Source: Comamonas sp. BIGb0124 (GTDB taxonomy: Bacteria > Pseudomonadota > Gammaproteobacteria > Burkholderiales > Burkholderiaceae_C). From it: a stretch of 64,000 nucleotides of DNA. The number at the start of each line of letters is the position of its first letter. The stretch's first letter is position 1. The translations under genes were made by a program, and so were the position numbers. Of this stretch, positions 18,511-29,686 are shown in pieces. The stretch is from positions 62,001-126,000 of the forward strand of contig NZ_RJVF01000012.1 in assembly GCF_003752175.1 (NCBI RefSeq), given 5' to 3'. The notes below the pieces were generated by a model. The model searched no databases. It was not told where the DNA came from and saw nothing but the letters and a program-made list of their open reading frames with translations.

Positions 18511-19773
18511 TCAGGCCTGATCCAGGTCAAATGCCTTGTGCAATGCGCGAACGGCCAATTCCATGTATTTCTCGTCGAGCACGACGGAGGTCTTGATCTC
18601 GGAAGTGGAGATCATCTGGATGTTGATGCCCTCTTCGCTCAGCACGCGGAACATCTGGCTGGCGACGCCGACATGGCTGCGCATGCCGATGCCGACGATG
18701 GAGACCTTGCAGATCTTCGTGTCGCCGACGACTTCTTCGGCACCCAGGTGCGGAACGACCTGGTTCTTCAGGATGTCCACGGTACGGGCGTAGTCGTTGC
18801 GGTTGACGGTGAAGCTGAAGTCGGTCTTGCCATCCTTGCTGATGTTCTGGATGATGACGTCGACTTCGATGTTGGCCGCGCTGATGGCGCCCAGGATCTG
18901 GTAGGCGATGCCCGGCTTGTCGGGCACGCCGAGCACGGAGACCTTGGCTTCGTCGCGAGCGAACGCGATGCCGGACACGAGAGCTTGTTCCATTTTTTCG
19001 TCTTCCTCAAAAGTGATCAACGTGCCGGACCGGGCTTCTTCGTCGATATCGATGTCCCACGGGGTGAAGCTGCTGAGCACGCGCAGCGGCACCTTGTACT
19101 TGCCTGCGAATTCCACGGAGCGGATCTGCAGCACCTTGGAGCCCATGGAGGCCATCTCGAGCATTTCCTCGAAACTGATGGTCTGCAGGCGGCGTGCCTC
19201 GGGCACGACACGCGGGTCGGTGGTGTAGACGCCGTCGACGTCGGTGTAGATCAGGCACTCGTCGGCCTTGAGGGCGGCGGCCACGGCCACGGCCGAGGTG
19301 TCGCTGCCACCGCGGCCCAGCGTGGTGATGTTGCCCGTCGGGTCCACGCCCTGGAAACCGGTGATGACGACCACACGGCCGGCGTCGAGGTCGCGGCGGA
19401 TCTTGGCGTCATCGATGGATTCGATGCGGGCCTTGGTGTAGGCATCGTTGGTCTTGATGGGCACCTGCCAGCCGGCGTACGACACCGCCGACAGGCCTTC
19501 GCTCTGCAGTGCGATGGACAGCAGACCGACCGAGACCTGCTCGCCGGTGGAGGCCAGCATGTCGAGTTCACGATTGATGCCGGTGGTGGCGATGGGCGGA
19601 GCCAACTCCTTGGCCAGGCCGAGCAGGCGGTTGGTTTCACCGCTCATGGCGGAGGGAACGACCACGATCTGGTGGCCGGCGCGTACCCACTTGGCCACGC
19701 GCTTGGCGACATTGCGGATGCGCTCGGTCGAGCCCATCGAGGTGCCGCCGTATTTATGGACGATCAAAGCCAT
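18511..19773 (-). CDS. lysC: Aspartate kinase
   Basis: This enzyme phosphorylates aspartate in the first step of lysine, threonine, methionine and diaminopimelate synthesis. The 420-residue protein has the N-terminal KYGGTSMGS kinase motif, the GRGGSDTSAVAVA nucleotide/aspartate site (about residues 153-165) and two C-terminal ACT domains (about 265-420) that bind lysine and threonine in this family. An in-frame ATG at codon 261 (18991-18993) with GAGGA about ten bases upstream begins MEQALVSGIAF, matching where the separate regulatory beta chain starts in Bacillus and Corynebacterium. A long beta isoform is therefore possible. The tRNA-Ser gene follows. Confidence 0.96.
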   Translation of the reverse strand: MALIVHKYGGTSMGSTERIRNVAKRVAKWVRAGHQIVVVPSAMSGETNRLLGLAKELAPPIATTGINRELDMLASTGEQVSVGLLSIALQSEGLSAVSYAGWQVPIKTNDAYTKARIESIDDAKIRRDLDAGRVVVITGFQGVDPTGNITTLGRGGSDTSAVAVAAALKADECLIYTDVDGVYTTDPRVVPEARRLQTISFEEMLEMASMGSKVLQIRSVEFAGKYKVPLRVLSSFTPWDIDIDEEARSGTLITFEEDEKMEQALVSGIAFARDEAKVSVLGVPDKPGIAYQILGAISAANIEVDVIIQNISKDGKTDFSFTVNRNDYARTVDILKNQVVPHLGAEEVVGDTKICKVSIVGIGMRSHVGVASQMFRVLSEEGINIQMISTSEIKTSVVLDEKYMELAVRALHKAFDLDQA

Positions 19774-19979
19774 TCAAAAACACCCAGGATACGGATAGGA
19801 GGTCCAGCAGGACTCGGCGCACACACGGCCCTGTCGCTCAAGCGGCCTGCACGTGAACCCTGCAACGGTGCCAGCCCCGCCAAGCCCGGGCGCGGATGGC
19901 GCCAGAGCCGGGAAGGTGCGCATCGTCCGGCCGATCAGGCCGCAAGACTCAAGGCGATGCGCGGGGCAAAACCGCAGGA

Positions 19980-20999
19980 TTATAAAGGCCCTGCCTGCCA
20001 AGCCAGACACGGACCCTCACGCACGACATGGCCTTGACCCACCTTGAGGTGAATTCGATGCCCCCGTGTCGTGCAGGCGGCCACCTGTCTGAGCAGCGCC
20101 TCGAGCTGCGCCGCACTGCCGCTGCGTCCGCCCTGCTGCTTGAGCCAGTGGCGCAGCACGTTGGCCTGGCGCGCCTGGGTCAGGCCCTGCAGGGCCGCGA
20201 TCCGGGGCGGGCACCCGACTTCGGCCAGGTCGGCCCGGGCCAGTTCGTCGAGCAGGTCCTGGCCCTGCGCGGCATGGGCCGCCGAACGGGCAAAGGTGGT
20301 TCGAAAACCCGGAAACACCTGTTCGAGCACCGGCAGCAACTGAAGGCGGATGCGGTTGCGGGTATAACCCGTGTCCCGATTGGTGGGGTCCTCGATCCAA
20401 TCCAGGCCTTGCGCCTGCAAGCCGCTGCGGATCTCGGCGGCGGTCAGCGCCAGCAGCGGGCGCTCGAACACCATGCCATGGCGCTCGAATCGTGCGGGCA
20501 TGGCCGCCAGCCCGGCCAGGCCGGCGCCGCGGCTCAGGGCCAGCAGCAAGGTCTCGATCTGGTCGTCGGCATGCTGGGCCAGCACCACCCGGCCCGCGTC
20601 CGCCCGGCGGGCCGCCAGCGCCAGCGTGGCGTAACGCACCTGGCGAGCGATCTCTTCCGGGCTTTGCCCGACGGCATGGCGGGCGTCCACACGCTGCGTG
20701 TCGAAAGGGATGCCCCAGGCCAGACAGCGCTCGCGGCAGTGATGTTCGAAGCCGTCGGCGGCAGCCTGCAGCCCGTGGTGCACGTGCAAGGCGATCAGAG
20801 GACCCGCCCAGTGACGGGCGGCCGCACACAGCAAGGCGGTCGAATCCGCGCCACCGCTGTAGGCCACGGCAAGCGTCGGGGAAGAGGCCCCTGGAACCGA
20901 TCGTTGCCGGGCCCAAACGACAAACGCCGCATCGGCGGCGCTGTCGGGCAAGGCGGCAAGATCAGGCGCGATCGGCCTTGGTGTCGTTGAAGCGTCCAT
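19980..20999 (-). CDS. tilS: tRNA(Ile)-lysidine synthase
   Basis: This essential ATP-dependent enzyme converts C34 of the CAU-anticodon tRNA-Ile to lysidine. The 339-residue protein has the N-type ATP pyrophosphatase PP-loop SGGADS (about residues 48-53), the HVHHGL motif, the [30 protein letters not shown] segment and the [15 protein letters not shown] tRNA-contact motif. The ATG at 20999 puts 38 bases of overlap with the accA end; later starts would remove unconserved sequence only. Order accA-tilS-lysC is common in betaproteobacteria. Confidence 0.93.
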   Translation of the reverse strand: MDASTTPRPIAPDLAALPDSAADAAFVVWARQRSVPGASSPTLAVAYSGGADSTALLCAAARHWAGPLIALHVHHGLQAAADGFEHHCRERCLAWGIPFDTQRVDARHAVGQSPEEIARQVRYATLALAARRADAGRVVLAQHADDQIETLLLALSRGAGLAGLAAMPARFERHGMVFERPLLALTAAEIRSGLQAQGLDWIEDPTNRDTGYTRNRIRLQLLPVLEQVFPGFRTTFARSAAHAAQGQDLLDELARADLAEVGCPPRIAALQGLTQARQANVLRHWLKQQGGRSGSAAQLEALLRQVAACTTRGHRIHLKVGQGHVVREGPCLAWQAGPL

Positions 21000-21939
21000 A
21001 GGCCTGCAGGCGCTGGTAGCGGCGATCCAGCAGTTCCGGGACCTTGAGATCGGCCACCTGGCGGTAGGCCTCGCCCAGCGCACGCTTGAGGAAAGCGCCC
21101 ATCTGCTTGTGGTCGCGATGCGCGCCGCCGACCGGCTCGTTGACGATCTTGTCGATCAGGCCGAGCGCCTTGAGGCGGTGGGCCGTGATGCCCAGCGCTT
21201 CGGCGGCGTCCTGGGCCTTCTCGCTGGTCTTCCAGAGGATGGAAGCACAGCCCTCGGGGCTGATCACCGAGTACACCGAATACTGCAGCATGAGCACCTG
21301 GTCGGCCACGGCAATCGCCAATGCGCCGCCGGAGCCGCCTTCGCCGATGATGGTGGTGACGATCGGCACTTCGAGCTGAGCCATCTCGAAGATGTTGCGG
21401 CCGATGGCCTCGGACTGGCTGCGCTCTTCGGCATCGATGCCGGGGTAGGCACCGGGCGTGTCGACGAAGGTGAAAACGGGAATCTTGAACTTCTCGGCCG
21501 TCTTCATCAGGCGCAGAGCCTTGCGATAGCCCTCGGGCCGCGTCATGCCGAAATTGCGCAGGGCACGTTCCTTGGTGTCACGGCCCTTCTGATGGCCGAT
21601 GACCATGCAGGGCGTGCCGTTGAAGCGGGCCAGGCCCCCCACCATGGACTGATCGTCCGAAAAGTGGCGGTCGCCGTGCATCTCGACGAAGTCGGTGAAG
21701 ATCTCCCGCACATAGTCGAAGGTGTACGGCCGCTCGGGGTGGCGGGCGATCTTGGTGATCTTCCAGGGCGTGAGGTCGCTGTAGATGTCCTTGGTCAGCT
21801 GAAAGCTCTTCTTGCTGAGCTGGTCGATCTCGTCGGAGATGTCGACGGCGGACTCGGTCTGGACGTAGCGTAGTTCGTCGATCTTGCGTTCGAGCTCGGC
21901 AATGGGCTGCTCAAAATCGAGGAAAGTTTTTTTGGACAA
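20962..21939 (-). CDS. accA: Acetyl-CoA carboxylase carboxyltransferase subunit alpha
   Basis: This subunit of the carboxyltransferase transfers the carboxyl group from biotin to acetyl-CoA, giving malonyl-CoA for fatty acid synthesis. The 325-residue protein begins [17 protein letters not shown] and has [32 protein letters not shown] and [15 protein letters not shown], the core crotonase-like motifs. The start is a TTG at 21939 with a GGGAGA site upstream, which matches the family N terminus; the longer frame to 21996 has no support. Its end overlaps tilS. Confidence 0.95.
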   Translation of the reverse strand: MSKKTFLDFEQPIAELERKIDELRYVQTESAVDISDEIDQLSKKSFQLTKDIYSDLTPWKITKIARHPERPYTFDYVREIFTDFVEMHGDRHFSDDQSMVGGLARFNGTPCMVIGHQKGRDTKERALRNFGMTRPEGYRKALRLMKTAEKFKIPVFTFVDTPGAYPGIDAEERSQSEAIGRNIFEMAQLEVPIVTTIIGEGGSGGALAIAVADQVLMLQYSVYSVISPEGCASILWKTSEKAQDAAEALGITAHRLKALGLIDKIVNEPVGGAHRDHKQMGAFLKRALGEAYRQVADLKVPELLDRRYQRLQAYGRFNDTKADRA

Positions 21940-22182
21940 AAGGTTCTCCCGTGAGACGCGTCTGGGGCGCGATGATGCCACAGACAATCCGGACAAGGCA
22001 AAAAGGCGGGAACGACTCTCACGCTTCGAGAATCAGCTTCCGCGGTTGAACAACAGTCTGGGCGCCATCGTTCGCTCCATCTTTATGAGCAATCGACCAG
22101 TGGGCCCTTGCGGTTTGGAGCCACGCGAGCGGCACCGGGTTCCGGAAGCCGGATGGCGACATGGCGCCCCGGCCTTCGGCAG

Positions 22183-22892
22183 TCAGTAGGCGACCGGCAG
22201 CGGTTCGAGCGAACGCCAGATGTACCAGGTGGCCACCGTGCGGTACGGTGCCCACGCCATGGCGACTTCGCGCGCATCGCTGCGGCTGACGGGGTCGCCC
22301 GAGAAATAACATTCGCTGATGCCCTTGATGAGGCCGGCATCGTCCAGCGGCAGCACATTGGGGCGCAGCAGATGGAACATCAGGAAGATCTCGGCCGTCC
22401 AGCGGCCCACGCCGCGGATGGCCACCAGTTCGGCGATGATGTCCTCGTCGTCCATGCCCTGCCACTGGTCGGTATGCAGCACGCCGTTGCTGAACTTCAG
22501 GGCCAGGTCGACCAGGTACTCGACCTTGCGCGCCGACAGTCCGGCCGCACGCATGTCGTCCACGCGCAGCTTGAGCACGTGTTCGGGCGACATCTGCGCG
22601 GGCAGATGCATGAAGCGGTCCCAGACGGCCTGCGCGGCCTTGACCGAGATCTGCTGGCCCACGATGCTGCGCGCCAGCGTGGTGAAGGCATCGCCGCGCG
22701 ACTGCAGGCAGGCGTTGCCGAACTGCGGGATGAGACGCTTCATCACGCGGTCCTTCTTGACGAGGTGGCGGCAGCCTTCGGACCAGAAATCCGGCACCTG
22801 GAGCACGGCCTGCGGATCGGCGGCCACACCTTGCCCCGGCACCAGAGGCAACACGGTCTCTGCCGGCAGGGCGATGCCCGTGGCGGCGGCCT

Positions 22893-22896
<4 letters not shown>
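22183..22896 (-). CDS. DNA-3-methyladenine glycosylase II (AlkA-like)
   Basis: This 237-residue base-excision repair enzyme removes alkylated bases. The helix-hairpin-helix region (about residues 150-180) reads [19 protein letters not shown], and the catalytic aspartate lies in the following LPLDDAGL loop. It lacks the N-terminal AlkA domain of E. coli, as do the short AlkA-like enzymes. The ATG at 22896 overlaps the cysS stop by four bases (ATGA), so it is co-translated with cysS. This pairing is common in Burkholderiales. Confidence 0.9.
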
Positions 22897-24299
<1,403 letters not shown>

Positions 24300-24688
24300 G
24301 ACAGAAAGAATTGGGGGGACTGCTGTGCGGGCGATGCGCCGAAGTCAGCCACGGGTTGCGGCCGCCTGTGCGCCGCAGCCAGCGGATCGCCGGGCAGGCG
24401 GCAAAGTATAAGCGTGCGCGCAGGGTTTGTCGGCTTGCCGCAGCGGCCACTGCTGCGGTGCTTGACAGAGGCCCGACACTGAGGCATGGGACACATCAAT
24501 ATTGGAAGCAAACCCACTCGATATGAAAAGCCCTTGACGGCTTTTCCATCCCCATGAAAAAACACCTGCCCGCGCAACGCGGACAGGTGCCGGGAGTGGC
24601 CCTGCAACGAGTCGCTGTGGCGGCAAGCCGTCACAGCAGCCCATCCGGGGCACCCTGAACACGGGCCTCGGGGCCCGCCGATGCGTGA
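24300..24688. other. Intergenic region between cysS and the PhoX-like gene
   Basis: This 389-base stretch holds the cysS promoter region on its left and, at its right end, the terminator hairpin of the PhoX-like gene at 24557-24589. No supported open frame is present on either strand. Confidence 0.6.
24557..24589 (-). terminator. Intrinsic terminator of the PhoX-like gene
   Basis: On the minus strand a 12-base stem (arms 24578-24589 and 24563-24574, one G-T pair, 3-base loop) is followed directly by six T residues. It lies about 100 bases after the stop codon at 24689. Confidence 0.85.
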
Positions 24689-26689
24689 TCAGGTGCTCTT
24701 CTTGTCGAGGCTGATGCTGCGGCCGACAGCGGTGATGTAGCCCACCGACGCAGAGAAGCCGTTGTTGTAGTTGGTATTGATATAGGGCTCCAGCGTGTCC
24801 TTGATCTTGCCGTGCAGGCTGCTCCAGTCGCCGGCGTGCTGGAAGTTGCTCATGACATAGGTCCAGCCGTTGATCTCGTCGACGGCATGCAGGCCGGTGG
24901 ATTCCGCACCCGCCGGGGTCGACAGGATGCGGGACAGCTCCTGGGTGTCGACGTTGTAGGCCCACAGGAAATTGTTGACGTGATTGCCGCTGTCCTCGCC
25001 GATGAACAGGGTGCGCAGTTTTTCCGAGAACTTCAGGTTGTCCGGGCTGGCGACCTTGTCGGGGTTGGCGGTGTTGCCCAGGGCGTCGGCAGCGATGTCC
25101 TCGCCGCGCAGCATCAGATGCGAGGCCAGGGGCACCCAGGCGCTGTCGATGGCGCCGGCCAGGTGATCCTTGGCGCCCTCGCCCAGCTTGTGCTGCAGAA
25201 TGCCGCCGGCCTTGATGGTGGTCGGGAAGGTGACCTGGTGGGCGGCCGACCAGGCGGCCTGTCCGCTGATCATCGAGGTCTGGATATTGGCCAGCGCGGA
25301 ATAGGCGACCTTGTCCTTGGCGTTGACGGTGGTGCCCTCCATCTTGGTGAAGGCCATGCTGCCGCCGACCAGGTTGGCATAACGGTGGGTTTCCAGGAAC
25401 GCAGCGGCCTTCTCCATGCCCGCCACCAGCTTGACCCAGTTGGCCGTGCCGTCGCAATACATCTTGGTGTACGACGCATCGGACGGATCGCTGTACTTGA
25501 CATCCATGATGTCGGTGGGCTTGAGCGAATTGGCCAGGGCCTCGATCTCGGCGCTGGTGGCGTGCCCCAGCTTGATCCAGGTCATCGCGGCGGTCGAGGT
25601 GTCGGTGAGCACGGCGTCGTAGCGCGCCACATACAGGGTGCCGGCCGAGAGGTCGCGTGCCTTGTCGGCCACGAACATGAAGAAGCCGCCGTTGGTGTAA
25701 TCGTCGCCCATGATGACGGTGCGCTCGTCGGGCATGACCTGCACCAGTTCATGCGAGATGCGGCCCAGGCAGTAATGCTTGGTCACCGAGCCGGTGCCGT
25801 CCTGGTTCACCGTGATCTCGGGCAGGTGGCCGTAGTGATAGGGATTGGCTGTCGTTTCGTTGCCGAAGACGTTCTTGCTGTAGCCACGGAACTGCGACGA
25901 GGTGGCGGCGGTGAATGCGTCGGGCTCGTACTCTTCGCTCGACAGGTGGGTGTTCCAGGGCGACAGGCTGGCGCCGCAGGTGATCCACAGCCCGTGCGCG
26001 CTGGACATGTCGACGTTGTGGTATTTCTTGAGCGTGAGAGCGCCGGTGGCCGGGTCCTGGTCCAGGGTCAGCACGGCGATCGGCGACGGCAGGCGGCCGT
26101 ACATGCTGGTGACGCCGTCCTGGGCCAGCGACGCATACTCGAACTGCACCACACAGAAGACCGGGTGGGCAACGCCATCGACCTTTGCGCCCTCGAGGTG
26201 GATCAGCGAGGTGCCGTCCGGGCAGTCGGAAAAGAACTGCCGGGGCGACGCGGCCACCGAGGTGTCGATGATGGCCTTGTTGGCGATGTCGTAGTAGCCG
26301 CCGGCCAGGATCGTGCCGCCCTTGCCGTCCGGCACCATGTCGCCGGTCTTGAAGAAGGGCTGATAGGCCAGATCGAAGGTTTCGCTGCTGCCGTCGCTGA
26401 ACGAGACCTTGAGCTGCGAGTCGACGGTGGTCGTCGCCATGGCCGCGGGATTGGCAAGACTGGGTGCCGCCATGCCGACGAAGGAAGCGGAGGCAAATGT
26501 CACGGCCGGCGCCACGGTGGGCGGCGTGACGGCGTCGTTGCCGTCCCCGCCATCGCCACCGCAGGCGGCCAGGGTGGCTGCAGCGGCCAGGGTGCCGCCC
26601 AGGGGCAGCATGGGCGCACCCGCCAGCACTTTGAGCAAACGGCGGCGCGTCGCCTGGGCCGAGGCGAAAGAGGTCGAATTCTGAGTCAT
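24689..26689 (-). CDS. PhoX-like (DUF839) Tat-exported putative phosphatase lipoprotein
   Basis: This 666-residue exported protein belongs to the DUF839/PhoX family, whose studied members are Tat-exported alkaline phosphatases with an iron-calcium cofactor. The N terminus has a twin-arginine motif TRRRLLK (residues 14-20), a hydrophobic stretch and a lipobox-like LAAC with Cys43, so it may be lipid-anchored after Tat export. Conserved-looking stretches include LGHATSAEIE and FIGEDSGNHVNNFLWAYN near the C terminus. I start at the ATG at 26689 because it places the Tat motif at the N terminus. A candidate Pho box lies about 150 bases upstream. Phosphatase activity is inferred from the family. 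Confidence 0.85.
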   Translation of the reverse strand: MTQNSTSFASAQATRRRLLKVLAGAPMLPLGGTLAAAATLAACGGDGGDGNDAVTPPTVAPAVTFASASFVGMAAPSLANPAAMATTTVDSQLKVSFSDGSSETFDLAYQPFFKTGDMVPDGKGGTILAGGYYDIANKAIIDTSVAASPRQFFSDCPDGTSLIHLEGAKVDGVAHPVFCVVQFEYASLAQDGVTSMYGRLPSPIAVLTLDQDPATGALTLKKYHNVDMSSAHGLWITCGASLSPWNTHLSSEEYEPDAFTAATSSQFRGYSKNVFGNETTANPYHYGHLPEITVNQDGTGSVTKHYCLGRISHELVQVMPDERTVIMGDDYTNGGFFMFVADKARDLSAGTLYVARYDAVLTDTSTAAMTWIKLGHATSAEIEALANSLKPTDIMDVKYSDPSDASYTKMYCDGTANWVKLVAGMEKAAAFLETHRYANLVGGSMAFTKMEGTTVNAKDKVAYSALANIQTSMISGQAAWSAAHQVTFPTTIKAGGILQHKLGEGAKDHLAGAIDSAWVPLASHLMLRGEDIAADALGNTANPDKVASPDNLKFSEKLRTLFIGEDSGNHVNNFLWAYNVDTQELSRILSTPAGAESTGLHAVDEINGWTYVMSNFQHAGDWSSLHGKIKDTLEPYINTNYNNGFSASVGYITAVGRSISLDKKST

Positions 26690-26996
26690 GGGGTACCTGT
26701 TATCGTAAATTTGTGGGGCGATTGACCCGGTCGCACCCTGGTACTGGCACAAGGACGTCGGTCCCTTGCCACGCCCAGCCGCTGCACACACAAAAGGAGT
26801 ACGTCTGACCGGGTCACCCCCAACCATAAGTATTCGATGTGACAATAAAATGTCACCGGTAGAACCAGACCACGACAAACGAGTTTCAAGTCGTCCGCTG
26901 ACGTCCGGCCCCCGTGCCTTTGCGCTATCCTGCGCACTGGACGCCTGTCCGCGCACGCACGGCCTCATCGTGCATTCATCCTTAGGCAGTTTTTCC
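26690..26996. other. Divergent regulatory region between the PhoX-like and TPR genes
   Basis: This 307-base gap separates divergent genes and must contain both promoters. The most obvious element is the palindromic candidate Pho box at 26839-26856 inside an AT-rich island (about 26823-26860). No supported coding frame is seen. Confidence 0.6.
26839..26856 (-). promoter_or_regulatory. Candidate Pho box
   Basis: Read on the minus strand, GTGACAT-TTTA-TTGTCAC resembles the E. coli PhoB box (CTGTCAT, four-base spacer, CTGTCAC) at 11 of 14 half-site positions. The same 18 bases are also an inverted repeat (GTGACA and TGTCAC). It points towards the PhoX-like gene, a family often induced by phosphate starvation. 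Confidence 0.45.
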
Positions 26997-27617
26997 ATGC
27001 ACCAACCGTCCTCGGTCAAGCCGCAGCTTGCCTTCACCTGCGCCACGCGCGCGAACGTGCCGCAACGGTGGCGTTCGGCGTTGTTCTCCGCCGTGCTGGC
27101 GACCGGCATGGTCGTGCTGTCCGCCGCCCTGCCGACATCGGCACAGGCACAGGCCGCCGTTGCCGCGCAGGTCAATCTGGCTTACCAGAACATCCAGCAA
27201 CTGATCGCCGAACGCCGCTACGACGCGGCGATCGCCGCCGCCGACCGTTACCTGGCCGACAACCGCCGCGACCCCCAGGTGCGTTTCCTCAAGGGCGTGG
27301 CCCAGACGGGCAGCGGCAACACCGATGCCGCCATCGCGACCTTCACCGAACTGGTCCAGGTCTACCCCGAACTGCCAGAGCCCTACAACAACCTGGCCGC
27401 CATCTACGCCGGTCGAGGCGATTTCGACAAGGCCCGCGAGTTGCTGCAGCAAGCGGTACAGGCCAATCCGGCCTATGCCGTGGCGCATGAGAATCTGGGC
27501 GACATCTATATCCAGCTGGCCGCACGCGAGTACCAGCAGGCCCAGAGCCTCGATGCCCGCAATGCCCGCCTGGCCCCCAAGCTGCGCCTGACTTCGCAGT
27601 TGCTCGCACCGCAGTGA
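26997..27617 (+). CDS. Secreted tetratricopeptide-repeat protein
   Basis: This 206-residue protein has an N-terminal signal peptide after a basic leader (hydrophobic stretch about 29-50, cleavage near the AQA of TSAQAQA), then three TPR units between about 57 and 195. The consensus is clear in [32 protein letters not shown] and the following [21 protein letters not shown]. It probably acts as a periplasmic protein-protein adaptor. Its position upstream of two cyclophilin genes suggests envelope protein folding, but that is only context. Confidence 0.8.
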   Translation: MHQPSSVKPQLAFTCATRANVPQRWRSALFSAVLATGMVVLSAALPTSAQAQAAVAAQVNLAYQNIQQLIAERRYDAAIAAADRYLADNRRDPQVRFLKGVAQTGSGNTDAAIATFTELVQVYPELPEPYNNLAAIYAGRGDFDKARELLQQAVQANPAYAVAHENLGDIYIQLAAREYQQAQSLDARNARLAPKLRLTSQLLAPQ

Positions 27618-27708
27618 GCGCGGCGCTGAAGGCACCTGGAACAATCACCTCTTTATTCCTTTTCCGGCTTTTTTCCGCATTAAGATAGCAAACAAAGCAT
27701 ATAAAGCG

Positions 27709-28338
27709 ATGAATACAAACCGCTCTTCCTTTTTCACATCCTCGGCCACCCGCAGACAATGGGGCATCCGCCTCAGTGGCCTGGCATTGGCCCTGGCCGT
27801 CACGATGCCCGCCATGGCGCAGACCGCCGCAGCGGGCAGTTCGCAACCGGTCGTCCGCTTCAAGACGACGGCGGGCGACATCGTTCTGACCCTCGATGCC
27901 GCCAAGGCGCCGGTGACCGTGGCGAACTTCGTCCAGTACGTGAAGGATGGCCACTACAACGGCACCATTTTCCACCGCGTCATCGACGGTTTCATGATCC
28001 AGGGCGGCGGCTTCAATGCAGACATGCGTGAACGCGAGACGCGTGCGCCCATCAAGCTCGAAGCCGGCAACGGACTGCGCAACACGCGCGGCACGGTGGC
28101 CATGGCCCGCACCCGGGATCCGAATTCCGCCACGGCCCAGTTCTTCATCAACGTGGCCGACAACGCCAACCTCGACGCACCCCGGCCCGACGGCCATGGC
28201 TACGCCGTGTTTGGCCGTGTCACGCAAGGCATGGAGGTGATCGACAAGATCCGTGCCGTCCAGACGGGCAACCGCGGACCCCATCAGAACGTCCCGGTCA
28301 CGCCCATTACCATCACACAAGCCACTCTCGAAAGGTGA
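27709..28338 (+). CDS. ppiA: Periplasmic peptidyl-prolyl cis-trans isomerase (cyclophilin)
   Basis: This 209-residue cyclophilin begins with a signal peptide (about residues 1-40, ending near AMAQTAAAG) and is therefore exported. The isomerase domain shows [15 protein letters not shown] with the catalytic Arg, [23 protein letters not shown] and [17 protein letters not shown]. It would speed proline isomerisation in envelope proteins. The next gene is its cytoplasmic paralogue five bases downstream, so the pair arose by tandem duplication or long association. AT-rich sequence just upstream (27650-27706) is the likely promoter. Confidence 0.93.
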   Translation: MNTNRSSFFTSSATRRQWGIRLSGLALALAVTMPAMAQTAAAGSSQPVVRFKTTAGDIVLTLDAAKAPVTVANFVQYVKDGHYNGTIFHRVIDGFMIQGGGFNADMRERETRAPIKLEAGNGLRNTRGTVAMARTRDPNSATAQFFINVADNANLDAPRPDGHGYAVFGRVTQGMEVIDKIRAVQTGNRGPHQNVPVTPITITQATLER

Positions 28339-28343
28339 GACCC

Positions 28344-28850
28344 ATGAGCAATCCCAAAGTAGACCTGCATATCAAGGACCACGGCGTCATCACGCTGGAA
28401 CTCGACGCCGACAAGGCCCCCAAGTCGACAGCCAACTTCCTGGCCTACGTGGCCAAGGGCCACTACGACAACACCATCTTCCACCGTGTCATCGACGGCT
28501 TCATGATCCAGGGCGGCGGTTTCGAACCCGGCATGGCCCAGAAGCCCAGCGATGCACCGATCGAAAACGAAGCCAACAACGGCCTGGCCAACAACCGCTA
28601 CACGGTGGCCATGGCTCGCACCTCCGACCCGCACTCGGCCACGGCTCAGTTCTTCATCAACGTCGCCGACAACAGCTTCCTCAACCACACGGCGCCCAGC
28701 GCCCAGGGCTGGGGTTACGCCGTGTTCGGCAAGGTCGTTGCCGGAACCGAACTCGTCGACGCGCTGCGCCGTGTGAAGACGACACGCAAGGGTTACCACG
28801 ACGACGTGCCCGCCACCGACGTGGTGATCGAAAAGGCCGTGGCCGTCTGA
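28344..28850 (+). CDS. ppiB: Cytoplasmic peptidyl-prolyl cis-trans isomerase (cyclophilin)
   Basis: This 168-residue cyclophilin has no signal peptide and starts directly with the domain ([20 protein letters not shown]). The active-site strand [15 protein letters not shown] is identical to that of its exported paralogue upstream, and [17 protein letters not shown] and [17 protein letters not shown] follow. ATG at 28344 is preceded by AAGGTGAGA. It ends 26 bases before lpxH. Confidence 0.94.
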   Translation: MSNPKVDLHIKDHGVITLELDADKAPKSTANFLAYVAKGHYDNTIFHRVIDGFMIQGGGFEPGMAQKPSDAPIENEANNGLANNRYTVAMARTSDPHSATAQFFINVADNSFLNHTAPSAQGWGYAVFGKVVAGTELVDALRRVKTTRKGYHDDVPATDVVIEKAVAV

Positions 28851-28876
28851 TCGACGAACGCCGACGCACCCCTGTC

Positions 28877-29686
28877 ATGACGACTTCGCCTGCCATTCCC
28901 CACGCCGAAGAACTGGTCGCGCCCGCCGAGTGGCGCACCGTCGACTTCATCGCCGATCTGCATCTGCAGGAAAGCGAGCCGGCCACCCTGGAGGCCTGGC
29001 AGCGCTATCTCGCGCAGACACCGGCCGAGGCGGTCTTCATGCTGGGCGATCTGTTCGAGGTGTGGATCGGCGACGATGCCGCGCTGGAGCAGACCGACAG
29101 TTTCGAGGCCCGCTGCGGCCGCATCCTGCTGGAAGCCAGCCGCCAGCGCGACCTGCTGTTCATGCCCGGCAACCGGGATTTCCTGGTGGGTCCGGCCTTC
29201 CTCGACGCCTGCGGCGTGCGGGGCCTGGCCGACCCGACGGTGCTGAACTTCGGCGGCACACGCTGGCTGCTCAGCCATGGCGACGCGCTGTGCCTGGCCG
29301 ATACGCGCTACATGCAGTTTCGCGCCATGGTGCGCAGCCCGCAGTGGCAAGAGCCGCTGCTGGCCAAGTCCCTGGCCGAGCGGCAGATGATCGCCAGCCA
29401 GATGCGTGCACAGAGCCGGGCCCAGCAGAGCCGCGTGGAAAGCCACGCCGATCTCGACGGTCCCGCCACCGTATCCTGGCTGCAGGCTCACAACAGTCCC
29501 GTGATGATCCACGGACACACCCACAGGCCTGCCGAGCACACGCTCGATGCCGATCACCAGCGCATCGTGCTGAGCGATTGGGAGGCCACCGCCACGCCGC
29601 CGAGGCTCGAAGCCCTGCGCCTGACGCTCACCGACGGCGCGGGCGTCTCGTGGCAACGCATTCCTTTATCAACTTATGTGGCTTGA
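28877..29686 (+). CDS. lpxH: UDP-2,3-diacylglucosamine diphosphatase
   Basis: This lipid A pathway enzyme hydrolyses UDP-2,3-diacylglucosamine to lipid X and UMP. The 269-residue calcineurin-like phosphoesterase shows all metal motifs: DLHL, GDLFEVWIGDD, GNRDF, LSHGD and HGHTHRP. It is slightly longer than E. coli LpxH, with an extra N-terminal 20 residues. The end overlaps the mtfA start by 11 bases. Confidence 0.94.
   Translation: MTTSPAIPHAEELVAPAEWRTVDFIADLHLQESEPATLEAWQRYLAQTPAEAVFMLGDLFEVWIGDDAALEQTDSFEARCGRILLEASRQRDLLFMPGNRDFLVGPAFLDACGVRGLADPTVLNFGGTRWLLSHGDALCLADTRYMQFRAMVRSPQWQEPLLAKSLAERQMIASQMRAQSRAQQSRVESHADLDGPATVSWLQAHNSPVMIHGHTHRPAEHTLDADHQRIVLSDWEATATPPRLEALRLTLTDGAGVSWQRIPLSTYVA

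Noticed and set aside
18487-20037. A 516-codon plus-strand open frame over lysC
   Set aside because: It is the antisense shadow of aspartate kinase, rich in His/Asp/Gly without a family match.
24812-26725. A 637-codon plus-strand open frame over the PhoX-like gene
   Set aside because: It is the antisense shadow of the PhoX-like coding region, with no domain or ribosome binding site.
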